DNA from: Xestospongia muta
Lineage: Eukaryota; Porifera; Demospongiae; Haplosclerida; Petrosiidae
Length of the DNA: 64,000 bases
Reading direction: 5' to 3'
Assembly: GCA_963693285.1 (NCBI GenBank)
Contig: OY848929.1
Coordinates: forward strand, 1,056,501 to 1,120,500
Part shown: positions 29,843-40,061 of the stretch, piece after piece
Numbering within the stretch: the stretch's first letter is position 1
Layout of the letters: each line of letters starts with the position of its first letter
The notes under the pieces: model-generated
What the model was told of the DNA's origin: nothing
The model's database searches: none
Seen by the model: only the letters and a program-made list of their open reading frames with translations
Program-made: the position numbers and the translations under genes

Positions 29843-32358
29843 CCCTGGTCTGTCCCTCTCTCACTTGTTTCCAACGTCCACTGTCAATATCCAAAATCCA
29901 AAGATCTCCGAGAGTATTAAATTGGTTGCTTACTCCACCAATTGATAACAGTAAAGGACAAGTACCATTTTTGACACAGGCTGAGTGATCGTCTCTACCC
30001 ACAGGCCAAGGGATAGTAGGATCCAACCTATTGTATATTCTGATCCAGTGCTATGTGAAAAAAATATTAAAATGAATTAAGTAAAACAATTCATGCTTTT
30101 TTTCTCTTCTAAATATACATTATAAACTAAACTAAACATTGTGATATGATATATAGCAGCTCATCACTATAATATTGATAATGACAATTCCACACTGTAT
30201 AGTACATGTCATATAACATTAATTGGTGTATATTGAACAGCACCAAACCATATATACTGAACCCTTAAAACAGTACATACATATCAGTACATAGTTACTA
30301 CCAAATATAATATATCGTAACATAAGTACAATACATATAATCTAATTCATTTCAGTCAATTATCAAATTTATGGATTCACGCACCAACATATAACATATG
30401 TATTAAAACAACAACAAGTAATCATAAGTCTTCTAAATAATACACTAAGACCAACTTTAGTGTGCAGATTGAGAATATAAACATCATTAACTCGACGTCT
30501 AGTGGTCGGCTCAAAACCTCCAAACAAAACAACACGATCAGAATCCACTTGAGTAAAAGTGAACCCTTGACAAGGTGGTGGTGGAGTCCCAGTGGTCACA
30601 GGTGATTCCCACGTACCTAGATAAACCAATGATGTAGTCATTTGAGTACAAACACATGTTGATCAGGACATTACAATGGGGAATATTTGTTCTCTTGGTT
30701 TCTGCATGTTGACATCTGTCATATACACAATTGTATTTTATAGTAAGTAGTAGTATATTAGTTTTCTCTGAAAACAAACACCAATACAAGTACGTAGGGT
30801 TTTTGTATTGTTAATAAATTAATAATCAAATACCTCTGTAAAAAATTAGTTTATTTGGAAGACTATACACAATATATAAGACTTTAATATGTAGTATGTA
30901 TCATCTCTCTCACCTTTAGATAAGTTGAAGAAATGAAGTTCATTACTCCACACGCATCCAAGATTAGCACGATCAGCCACAAACTCATGCTTCATATTCT
31001 TATGATTGGTACTGAGGACACCCCAGCCTCCAAATACACAAAGAAAATTATCTTCTCCCTTAGTGAATGCCACCATTCCACACTGCCATTTTCGCATTGG
31101 AGATTCGCTTGGGTTACTGGCCATCACTTCTCTCCACTGTAACCCGACAGCATCCAATTGATGGACGGAATTGTGATAACACTTGCCGTGTCCACAGTAA
31201 CCGCCAAAAGTATACATATATTTCCCACTAGAAGTGTAGGCATTCCAATAGACACCCAAAGGAGGCATACCAGTTGTGGTCTTCTGTTCCCAAACAAGGT
31301 TTCGAGGATCAAACACATCAATTATTGATAACAGTTGTGTCTTCTCTGAGCTAGAATGTACTTTAGGTAGATTATGCATACAACCACCCCATATGTACAA
31401 TTTTCCGTTGATTGCAGCTGCAGAGTGTCCCCATCGTGGTATTGGTTGATATGACTTGATAACATAGTCTTCACTGTGGAGACCTGTAATAGAATACACA
31501 AGATAGTCTGAATAACTCTATAAGAGTTATGAATGCATAGTGACACTCTGACTAGTATCATCTTCTTGTTGTCACTTTGATGTAAACACCCACTGACTTA
31601 TATTGTTAGCTGTCCCTCAAATATTATTATAGTTGTGTTACAGTGTCTGTGTATCTGATTTAGAGATGCTATTATTGGCAGTAATGTAATATTCTACTGC
31701 AACAACAATTTAGGGATGGATTAGAGGAAAGCTAACCTTCACTTTATATGGTTATGAAGCAATACAAGACAATAATACCTTAGACCTTGTGATATAATGA
31801 AAGGTGATTACAAAGTATGTACTTATGACAATAGATGCCTAAGGGGAAATTAGTCATGTCTTTTGTGGTGCTACTGAGAAGAATGCCATGAAATTAGACC
31901 ATCACTATAGGACATCTGCCATTAACATGTCATCAAAAATTGTCATTCCAAATTTCTTTTAATCCAATTTTCCAATTGAGAAGTTTTGTCAAGCTGTCCA
32001 AAAATAATTCATTGAGGCAAGCGTTGTGTGTTTACTATATTATCAGGAAAACAGCTGTGTTCTGTCATTAATAGCTACAAACAATTATTGTCTGCTTTGT
32101 TGTAATTCGTGTCAAACTGCAAGTATTAGTTTAAGTTGCAGTGTCTAATTGCCTGTGCTACAAGTAATTGCTGTTTAGTTGCAGATAAAAAGTTAGATAT
32201 ATATAATAATTACTTTGATATTCGTGACAATACTAACGGCTGAAAAAGCACGCAGTCACAAGTAAACGGGACAATATTTAGCTATATAATATAATTATAT
32301 ATAAGCTTTAGCCTATACACTTACCAAGACTACTGGAAGAGAACAGACGGCTCAACAT
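27390..32358 (-). CDS. Kelch-repeat / coiled-coil / kinase-like fusion protein (probable pseudokinase)
   Basis: Minus-strand gene starting at ATG 32358 (MLSRLFSSSSLG) and ending at TAA 27390-27392. N-terminal exons give a kelch propeller: PRWGHSAAAINGKLYIWGG, YMYTFGGYCGHG, FLCVFGGWG, VVLFGGFEPTTRRRVNDVY, HSACVKNGT, GRRGHSVMGF and LVIYGGISEW. The last kelch exon splices (phase 1) into the large final exon. That exon opens ESDGGDWKVLCEEPSRKS, then has a charged coiled coil (about 90 residues, KLEVENEAEKLKKQLEQMQ) and a TKL-type kinase fold. The kinase keeps VAVK, HPNITQFIGA, MAPEA and DVYSFGVVLLEM. It lacks glycines in the nucleotide loop (ARDSWSSIYVASY), has Ala at the alpha-C Glu position, HRN for HRD, a Thr for the Mg-binding Asn, and DCG for DFG. 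Catalysis is therefore unlikely. No standard family name is known to me. Confidence 0.85.
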
Positions 32359-32656
32359 TGTTGAGTAGATTTCTCTCCAGAGCAACTGGTGTGTGCCTTG
32401 AGTCTTCCTTCCTCTCTGAAATATCTCCTACTGCTTCGGCGTTAGGAGAAGAATTTACACAGTTACTAATTATGGCTTCTAATTTTTTAGCTAGAATGAG
32501 ATAAGATTGATCTGGAGGAGTATTAACACAGGTAGTATAATTATAAGAGTAGAACTACACTGAAACGATATTCATAGACCAATAATCATTATTACGTCAT
32601 TATGCAACCACTGCAGTGACAAAGACAAGTTGATCATACTAGTACTACAATCAAAA
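32359..32656. promoter_or_regulatory. Divergent promoter region, kelch-kinase / YKT6
   Basis: Start codons on opposite strands are 298 bp apart. A CCAAT box lies at 32579-32583 and a CRE-like TACGTCAT at 32593-32600. Shared regulation is inferred from spacing. Confidence 0.5.
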
Positions 32657-34223
32657 ATGGTGCGCTTATTCTCCATCAACGTCCACTATAAAGGACTCAA
32701 ACCAATACAGAAGAAGGCCTCCTATGAGCTGTCCTCGTTTGGATTCTTTCAGAGATCTAGGTGAGCAGTTAATTTAATATATTTACAAATGGGTGTGACT
32801 TTATACTTTCTACAGTGTGAGAGAATTCATGGCATTTACTAGCGATGTATTAGTAGAAAGAACAGCTCCCGGTCAACGACAGACAGTTAAAGAACAAGGT
32901 ATGCTGCATGTGACAGAGCAGTTAATACCAATACTACTAATGATCAGTTCAAGTAGTGGCATACAATATAAAACGACTTAGTTCATTATATTAATATCTA
33001 GTTTTATCTTAAGGTCTGGACGAGTATGACCCTATAATTTTCAGTATTATCAATCACTATTTGAATATAATAATCTCCATACCTACTTTTAATTTTCAAG
33101 TAATACTTTGTAATATAATTGTCAAATTACTAAGTATATGATGATGATAATGTCTTTCCATTCTATTTAGAATATCGGTGTCATGTGTATGTTCGTTCAG
33201 ACAACTTGGCCTGTGTGGTAATATCTGATATGGACTATCCTAATAGAGTGTGTTTTACTTTAATGAACAAGGTAATTGATCCTCATATGTAAGTAATTGA
33301 TGTTTATAACTATATAGCTTCAATTTCTGTATTAGTCACTGTGAGTCAATTTACAGTTATTTATTACCTCGTTTTAATTTTTATTACCTCATTTTTAATT
33401 AAAAAATAATTATAATTAAGTTAATAATAAATATCCCGACAATGTAGTCACTTCCACTATTAATATGTTCTAGTACTCGACTAGTAGTATTTTTTATTTA
33501 ATGGAATGCATTTTATTGTACTTAAAATAGTCAGTACTTAGCTTGCCAAATAGTTTATCCATTTAACAGGTGTTAGAAATGTATAGCGCTGACTTCCCTC
33601 GATCATCGTGGGATCAACCACCCAGGTAAATGAGTTATGTGCTATTGTCGTGCTACCTCTTTATCTGTAACAGTGATCTTTCATATCCTCCTCTTGATGA
33701 CTTCCTCAAAAAATACCAAGTAAATTACTTTATATTGAATGTCATTACTATAGTCACAGAATACATGCATAATGAAAGACTTCCATATTTTAGAATCCCA
33801 AAGAAGCAGACTCTATTATGAGAGTACAACAAGATTTAGATGACACAAAGATAGTTCTGGTTAGTCTACAGTGCTACTATTAATGATTGTCATGACACAA
33901 ACATGTACACACAGCATGAAACATTGGAGGCATTACTAGAGAGAGGAGAAAAATTAGACGATCTGGTCTCCAGGACAGATAAATTAAGCACCACCTCTAA
34001 AGCTTTCTATAATGAGGTACAATGACACACACAGTTCAATTACATGTACTAACCTCATGTCAGCCTATTTCTCAACAGTGGGAATTAATTTATTTCTCCC
34101 ATTGTTTACAAACAGACAACAATCACACACTTGTACTATCAAGAGAAGACTCCTTAGTTTTTCTTATTAATTGCTCTCTCTCTTTTTTAGGCAAAAGGAG
34201 GAACATGCTGTGTCTTGCAATAA
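32657..34223 (+). CDS. YKT6: YKT6, prenylated R-SNARE
   Basis: YKT6 is a longin-domain R-SNARE in ER-Golgi, endosomal and autophagosome-lysosome fusion, anchored by lipids rather than a membrane helix. Eight exons join to a protein of about 190-200 residues. The longin domain runs MVRLFSINVHYKG through SSFGFFQRSSVREFMAFTS, EYRCHVYVRSDNLACVVISD and YPNRVCFTLMNKVL. The SNARE motif is in exons 6-7 (MRVQQDLDDTKIVLHETLEA, then LLERGEKLDDLVSRTDKL) with the zero-layer Arg in ERGEKL. The tail is KGGTCCVLQ with TAA at 34221-34223: two adjacent cysteines, the second starting the CaaX box CVLQ, as in CCAIM of the human protein. There is no transmembrane segment, as expected. Confidence 0.95.
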
Positions 34224-34370
34224 TTCAATAATTCATGTTCTTAATAAACACTAATGTAATGAATGATAAATTATTAAACTTTTTCATCAATTTATTATAG
34301 ATTAAATTTATAAAAACAGTAAAATAAAGCAAAGCTAACACTAATAGAAAATGCTGCATTTTATTGATAC

Positions 34371-35242
34371 TTAATTAAAAGTCTTAACCATCAATAACAA
34401 GTGATTTCTAATAAACTGAATAATAACTGCCACAACTATTATGACTGGACAAGAACAACAAAACCCCCAGACAACTATATTTGGCACATTGGCGGAAAAC
34501 CATGTTGTATACATAGACAATACTATCACAATCATAGCACCACCAAACACAATGGTACCAGATATTGCATGAAGACGTTTTAAAATAACTTTTCGTATTG
34601 TGAAAGGTAACAAAGAAGGATATAGTTCAATGATACCACCACTAGCTTGAACAGCAATGGCACAACAGACAATTATACCCAGAAACCCATGCCAGCTGGT
34701 ATAGTGAGAAGATTGGTTCCTGTACTTGTTATAAGTAATTGCAGCCAGACCAGTGTAGGCACAGACTAGGGCACACCCGTGAAGAAACCAATGATAGAAG
34801 ATCTTATCATTACGAGGTGTGGCTTTACTGAGTGAGAACCAAGGGGAGAATAGAAGTATAGCTTCCACCATTAATACCATAAACTAAACATAAAAAATAG
34901 ATACATTGTTAATACTGAAATAATTATTATGGTCACTCACTGCCAAAGACATCAAAGTTGGATGCCAAGAGAATAAGCCTGAGAGAAAATAAACAATATA
35001 ATTATTGCAAACTGTCAGATGTACTGTTATTTCAAATCCTTACTACTGGTAGGTTTGGCCATCCATACAACAATGATCGTAAATCCTATCGCAAATATAT
35101 GGGGTACGATTGCTAAGACCACACCCATCTTAGTTTGTTTATTGTTTTTCATTTCCTCCATATGTCTTTCAATTTTTGACTCAAAGAAGTCTTGCATTTC
35201 TTGGAATCCACTTTTGAATTCCCTACGAACTTTTTTAGCCAT
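34371..35242 (-). CDS. CYB561D2: Cytochrome b561 domain-containing protein (CYB561D2-like)
   Basis: Transmembrane di-heme ferric reductase family that moves electrons across endomembranes. Three exons on the minus strand. An N-terminal charged, probably helical stretch (MAKKVRREFKSGFQEMQDFF) is followed by a first membrane helix. Next comes the strongly conserved MAKPTSS/LFSWHPTLMSLAFMVLM, aligning with the human ARPGSSLFSWHPVLMSLAF block. Candidate heme-ligand histidines are in FSWHPT, YHWFLHG, SWHGFLG and KRLHAISG. Six hydrophobic segments are visible; the stop is TAA at 34371-34373. It differs from the human protein by a longer charged N-terminus. It is divergent from the ATP synthase e gene, with only 102 bp between starts. 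Confidence 0.9.
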
Positions 35243-35344
35243 TCTTCTATACTTCAGCCATTATATAGTAAAATACGGAGTTATACGGATTGTTTGGGTG
35301 GGGTTTGAAACTGAGTCTGTGAACCAAAATCTTTGAAGAATAAT
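35243..35344. promoter_or_regulatory. Compact divergent promoter, CYB561D2-like / ATP5ME
   Basis: Only 102 bp separate the two start codons. A G-rich GGGTGGGGTTT near 35305 is the one GC-box-like element. Both 5' UTRs must be very short or overlap. Confidence 0.55.
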
Positions 35345-35689
35345 ATGCCTGTTTCCTCTTTGATCAAAGTCAGTTCATATTAACCTACAGATAATCCAAT
35401 TTTGAAAAGCTATTTTATTTGCATATGTATAAAAAACACGTACCTTACTTGCTTAGCTTTTGACCTTGAAAGGGTGTGGTCTCATTCACTCCTTTTCAGT
35501 TTTCTAGATACAGTGCACTGACATTAGGAATTGCCTATGGTTATCGAAAGAACAGTGAGTACCCAATGATATGATGTAGTCATAATGTTTATGTAATATC
35601 ATGTGACATTGTCTATAGATAAATTAAAGAAGCAAGAACAGGCTAGAAAGATCAGAGAATCACTCAAACATGGCGGGACAGGAAAGTAG
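35345..35689 (+). CDS. ATP5ME: ATP synthase membrane subunit e (very small gene)
   Basis: Subunit e is a short single-helix protein of the mitochondrial F1Fo ATP synthase dimer interface. Three tiny exons join cleanly: 35345-35368 (MPVSSLIK), 35500-35554 (FSRYSALTLGIAYGYRKN), and 35619-35689 (NKLKKQEQARKIRESLKHGG to TAG). The joined SLIK-FSRYSALTLGIAYG matches the human SPLIKLGRYSALFLGVAYG block, including the GxxxG-like helix used for dimerisation. At about 49 residues it is shorter than the usual 69-70, having lost part of the C-terminal charged tail. Splice sites are GT-AG at both introns. Confidence 0.88.
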
Positions 35690-35956
35690 CTATTGTTGAA
35701 TTGGTAATGATGTCTCGTTGGTGTATTAACTCTTTATAACATGACTATCTTTCTCACAGGATATTTAACGTGCATCTAGTCCTAACCATCGTTATAAAAC
35801 ATCAGTACATAGATATATAAATTGATTAAATTGTGTTAGTATTATTATAATAATTATAATCAAAATTGTCATGTCTGACGTTAATATCTGACGGTATTTA
35901 AGGCTCCGCCCAGATGACGTAATCTTTTTTGAGCAAATTTTGTTTGAGCTAGCTCT

Positions 35957-37234
35957 ATGGATGAAGAAGGAACATCAGAAACAAACGAAGGAGAAAGCCC
36001 TGTAGTAGCTTACATCTTAGCCACTGTAGCATTACTTGTTGCAGCTTGTTTAATGTGTTTATGTCTTATGTGTTGTGCTAAATGGTAAGAATATGTCCTC
36101 TCCTTCTTTACCAACTAACATTTATTCAAGTATCAAACTAGAAACACTTTATTACGTTACTATCAATTGATTAGTGTAATAGATTAAAGTTGTGTGTTTC
36201 TTTTCCAGTCCAGAATGGAGACGAAATAGAAGAGAATCGTTACGAAAAGAGAAGTTATTAAAAGATTGTCATAAGGTAGTTATTAGTTTTAATAATTCCA
36301 ATATTTTCAGCATGATTTCTGGTAAGAATATATGAGCTCTCTGTCTGTGTCAACACCTGGCATTTATTAATGCTCATGTAACTAGATTTAGATGTTTATA
36401 AATTAATAAGAAATACAAGGAATGTTGTGTATGATTCAATAAATAATTCTAGTCTGATAAATGTTAACAAAATGACTTATTGAATTATCTGTATCCTTGT
36501 GGTTTTCAGGGACTAAGATAATTTAATAAGACATATAATACAAGTTTACTAGCTTCCTTAAACTTAATAGAGAAGGATGTAACTAAACCCATAGCTATAT
36601 GTTAATTAAGCTCTGAGAATGAGAGTTCTGTTTACATTGTATCTGTAAGGATATACTAAAGTCACTGTATGTTTTGTTAATTTTTAATATTATGTCTATT
36701 AAATGATCATGTTATGACTGTCACTCTTACATGTGTTGTTATAGGTGAAGTTCACATCTAAGTTTGATAGTAAAGAGATGAGTCCCAGTGAGGTAACTGA
36801 CCTTCCTACCCTTTTATGTGATATTATATGATTCATGTACTTTCAAGTCTTAAAATTAGATTTGTAAAAGTTTCCATAAGTCTTACAAGTATGACCTCTC
36901 TCTCTCTCTCCTCTAGTCTTGTGCAATATGTCTGGAGGACTTTCAAGAAAAAGAGACAATTATAGTCTGTCCTTGTCGACATGGATATCATAAAAAGTAA
37001 TTTAAAATGTATACCAACTTACTGCCTTGATAAAACATTAGTATTTATTTGTTGTGTGTAGGTATGTATTATTGACGTTGTCTTGTTCTTGTTTTTAATA
37101 GGTGTCTAACTAGTTGGCTAATTCACTCACCTTGTTGTCCAGTATGCAAAGCATCTGTATCATCAAATCAAGTAAAATCATCACTACCATTATCCTCAGA
37201 AACGGCGACAGAAGCCACACCCCTCTTAAATTAA
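35957..37234 (+). CDS. RING-H2 membrane E3 ubiquitin ligase (RNF24/RNF122-like)
   Basis: Five exons encode about 150 residues. A short acidic N-terminus (MDEEGTSETNEGESPVVA) precedes one hydrophobic segment, YILATVALLVAACLMCLCLM, which is rich in cysteine. A basic stretch (WRRNRRESLRKEKLLKD) follows, then a RING-H2 finger: CAICLEDFQEKE, CPCRHGYHKKCL and CCPVCK. The segment CLEDF...CPCRHGYHKKCLTSWL matches RNF24 and RNF122, small ER/Golgi ligases. The C-terminal tail is Ser/Thr-rich and ends ATPLLN with TAA 37232-37234. Topology and partners are not visible from sequence. It lies immediately before the arrestin array; alpha-arrestins are ligase adaptors, but adjacency alone is weak evidence for a link. 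Confidence 0.88.
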
Positions 37235-37990
37235 ACCCACTGTTTACAGCACATTTATTTCATCCATCATAAAATTATTTGTGACAAATTTCAATTCACT
37301 TATCCATTCAAATCTTAACATTGTATTCTCCATTTTTCACAGCGACTGTATCAGTCATTGTTATCACAAGTGTCTTTTGTTTTGACATGATATTGTTCAC
37401 ATATTACTATTACTTCATTTTTTAGCCATTCATCTGCATTTATAGAAATATTCACCAGATATAATATGAACCATTTATCTTTCCTTATTGAACTGACTTA
37501 CTTGTCTTTAATGTATTATATTGTGCAATCAATATCAATATCAAGAATGCAATCCAGTGTGTTCACCTGTTATTATAAAATTTATTTACATTATTCAAGA
37601 GTTAGTTTGATATTTACATAACTCATAATTTTTATCTTAAACAAAATAATTAATACTAAATAAATAGAATTCCTGCTAGTGACCTCGACTTATTATCTAT
37701 TTATCTATCTATCTATCTTAATATTTTCAACTGTATGTTCCTAAAGGTACATTAAAGGATATAATTAACCCCTTTGTGCATGCCTGCTTCCAGGATTCCT
37801 TGCTCTGATATAATATGATATTAATCAATAATATTACATGTACTAATGATTTTATTTCATGACAGTAGTATAGTCCAAGATAACTCTTAAAGCAGTAAAC
37901 TTAAAAGCAGTGCTATGAAGGTTATAATATATATATATAGATAGATAGATAGATAGATAGATGGATGGATGGATGGATAGATAGATAGAC
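37235..37990. other. Spacer before the arrestin array, with GATA repeats
   Basis: AT-rich spacer with short TCTA/GATA microsatellites near 37700 and at 37940-37990, the latter abutting an arrestin fragment where its start codon should be. No gene recognised. Confidence 0.55.
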
Positions 37991-38390
37991 AGGACTTTAA
38001 ACTACAGCTCAACTACCCACCTCATCAGGGAGTCTACCTGCCTGGTATGACTGTTACAGGAACAGTACTCGCTGTTAAAAATGAACCTAAAGATTATGAA
38101 GCTATTCAAGTTAAAATTGTTGGTTTGTTTAAACCTTTATACTTTAAATAAGTTATAGTTTAGAACTTTAGGTTTAGTTCAAGTTTTAGTATCAAAACAT
38201 CAGTGTAAATGAAGTATTTATTAGTAATGATAAGATGGATACTCAATAGATAGTAATGCCTCAGTCCTCTCCTCTCCCTACATCCATCCCTTTCGTTAGT
38301 ACTATGTATATGTTATGAGGACATACATTGTTGACCTTATCAAGAAGATAGAAACAAAGTGAATCCAATTAAATTATTACTATAGTTAAG
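37991..38390 (+). pseudogene. Alpha-arrestin fragment (N-terminus and tail only)
   Basis: From 37991 to about 38126 the sequence matches the first 45 codons of the arrestin genes (DFKLQLNYPPHQGVYLPGMT, then VTGTVLAV) but has no ATG, which is replaced by a GATA repeat, and stops soon after KIVG. A piece of the array's spacer repeat follows, then a decayed tail-like segment (from about 38259, beginning ATGCCTCAGTCCTCTCC) also seen at 56550. The middle of the gene is deleted. Confidence 0.8.
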
Positions 38391-38550
38391 ATAAAAGATT
38401 CTCTTAATAATAATATATTTAATTATAATTATATCTTTATATTTTGTCTTCATGTAATTTTTTATTGTTAATATATTATACTATTCAATAAGCCGGCCCG
38501 GATGTGCAAATTTCCTGGAGTCTAGAGAGGTGGTCATTAGCCAGAATATT

Positions 38551-38567
38551 TGTAGGCGTTAATAATA
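38551..38567 (+). promoter_or_regulatory. Conserved GGCGTTAATAAT box upstream of arrestin genes
   Basis: TGTAGGCGTTAATAATA lies 54 bases before the ATG of arrestin 1. Equivalent boxes occur near 40010, 43377, 45928, 48850 and 53546 (there as GTACGCGTTAATTATT), always 50-54 bases before the ATG, preceded by AGAGAGGT and AGAAT blocks. Constant spacing across otherwise different 5' flanks suggests a core-promoter or initiator role. It is not evident before arrestin 7. Confidence 0.5.
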
Positions 38568-38604
38568 AGTATTACACAAGGATTTTTTGCTAGCCGTTTA
38601 AAAT

Positions 38605-39762
38605 ATGAAGGACTTTCAACTACAGCTCAACTACCCACCTCAGGGAGTCTACTTTCCTGGTATGACTGTTACAGGTACAGTACTCGCTGTTAGCGATGAA
38701 CCTAAAGATTACAAAGCTATTCAAGTTAAGATTGTTGGTTTTGCTCATGTCCACTGGTCGGAATCTAGTGGAAGTGGCCAAAATCGACGGACGCGCCATT
38801 ACTCAGCTCGTGAAGATTATCTGAATACATTTATACGTGTCTGGGATAAAGATACATCAGCTGGAGGTGGTCAATTTCCTGCTGGCAGTTATCAATATCC
38901 CTTTTCTCTTCAGTTGATTGGAAACAATTTACCAGCTTCTTATGAAGGTACAGTTGGTCAAATAAACTACACAATAGAAGCTAGAGTAATAAAAGATGGT
39001 CTGCTAAAACGTGATACTGTTTGTAAAACAACAATTAAGGTAGTGAATATGGTTGAGATCAATCGTCCTGATTTATTACAACCAAAATCAATGGAGGTAC
39101 AAAAGACCCTTTGTTGCTTGTGTTGTGCTTCTGGTCCTATTGTTATTACAGCTCGTATACCTCGTACTGGTTACTGTATTCAACAAGATAGCATTCCAGT
39201 GGAAGTATCTGTGGAAAATGGAAGTAGTCGTGAAGTACAACAGGTTGTTGCTTCTATTCATAAGCTGGTATATTATACAGCTCAAGGTCATTATCGCCAA
39301 GATAGTCTTGATGTAGCTACTATTGCTAGTGAACCAGTACCTGCTCACAACACAACAGTATGGAAACCTCCACCTCTTGCTGTACCAGATACACCTGCCA
39401 CATCAATAAATTGTGGTATCCTTCAAGTGAACTATTTCTTACGAGTAAAAGCTGCTATATCATGGGCCATTAATCCAACTATTAATATTCCTTTAGTAAT
39501 TGGTAATGTACCATTGCCAGGAACAGAAGCTGGTCCACAACCAACAATACTGCCACCACAACAAGGACTAGAGCCTCATCCTCCTCTAGGATTCGTGCCA
39601 CCACCCCAACCACAACCAGAAGGTATTCCTTATACCATACCACCACAGCCAATGCTCCAGCCCTATCCTTTTGATCCATTTCCTCCCCCACCTCCACGTT
39701 ATGATGACAAGTCATCAAATCAACTTCCTCCTGGTTTTATTGACCCAATCAAGAAAATATGA
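38605..39762 (+). CDS. Alpha-arrestin (ARRDC) paralog 1
   Basis: Intronless 385-residue arrestin-domain protein. In animals and fungi alpha-arrestins bridge membrane cargo to NEDD4-family ubiquitin ligases. The N-terminal arrestin fold (about residues 1-155) begins MKDFQLQLNYPPQGVYFPGM and includes FAHVHWSES, WDKDTSAGGGQFPAGSYQYP and FSLQLIGNNLPASYEGTVGQ. The C-terminal fold (about 165-300) begins TLCCLCCASGPIVITARIPR, a block close to the CCWFCxSGPI of vertebrate ARRDC2-4, and contains EVSVENGSSREV. The tail from about 305 is Pro/Gln-rich and ends PPPPPRYDD, a complete PPxY (PPRY). ATG at 38605 fits all paralogs, which start MKDF. The 3' UTR begins GAACAAAATAACCTACC, as in paralog 3. Confidence 0.93.
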   Translation: MKDFQLQLNYPPQGVYFPGMTVTGTVLAVSDEPKDYKAIQVKIVGFAHVHWSESSGSGQNRRTRHYSAREDYLNTFIRVWDKDTSAGGGQFPAGSYQYPFSLQLIGNNLPASYEGTVGQINYTIEARVIKDGLLKRDTVCKTTIKVVNMVEINRPDLLQPKSMEVQKTLCCLCCASGPIVITARIPRTGYCIQQDSIPVEVSVENGSSREVQQVVASIHKLVYYTAQGHYRQDSLDVATIASEPVPAHNTTVWKPPPLAVPDTPATSINCGILQVNYFLRVKAAISWAINPTINIPLVIGNVPLPGTEAGPQPTILPPQQGLEPHPPLGFVPPPQPQPEGIPYTIPPQPMLQPYPFDPFPPPPPRYDDKSSNQLPPGFIDPIKKI

Positions 39763-40061
39763 ACAAAATAACCTACCATATGTTTTTGTTTGTTTTTGAT
39801 ATGCTAACCATTTTGTCATCTTTAATTAATGTTAGAATGTATCAAATAATATGTTTGTACTATGTTCTCTTAGTATACTTATTATATTATATTATATCTT
39901 TATGTTTTGTCTTCATGTAATTTTTTATTTTTAATGTATTATACTATTCAATAAGCCGGATATGCAAATTTCCTGGAGTCTAGAGAGGTGGTCATTAGCT
40001 AGAATATTTGTAGGCGTTAATAATAAGTATTACACAAGGATTTTTGCTAGCTGTTTAAAAT

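Noticed and set aside
37930..37990. GATA repeats as a cluster of transcription-factor sites for the arrestin array
   Set aside because: They form a simple tetranucleotide microsatellite next to a dead fragment rather than before an intact gene.
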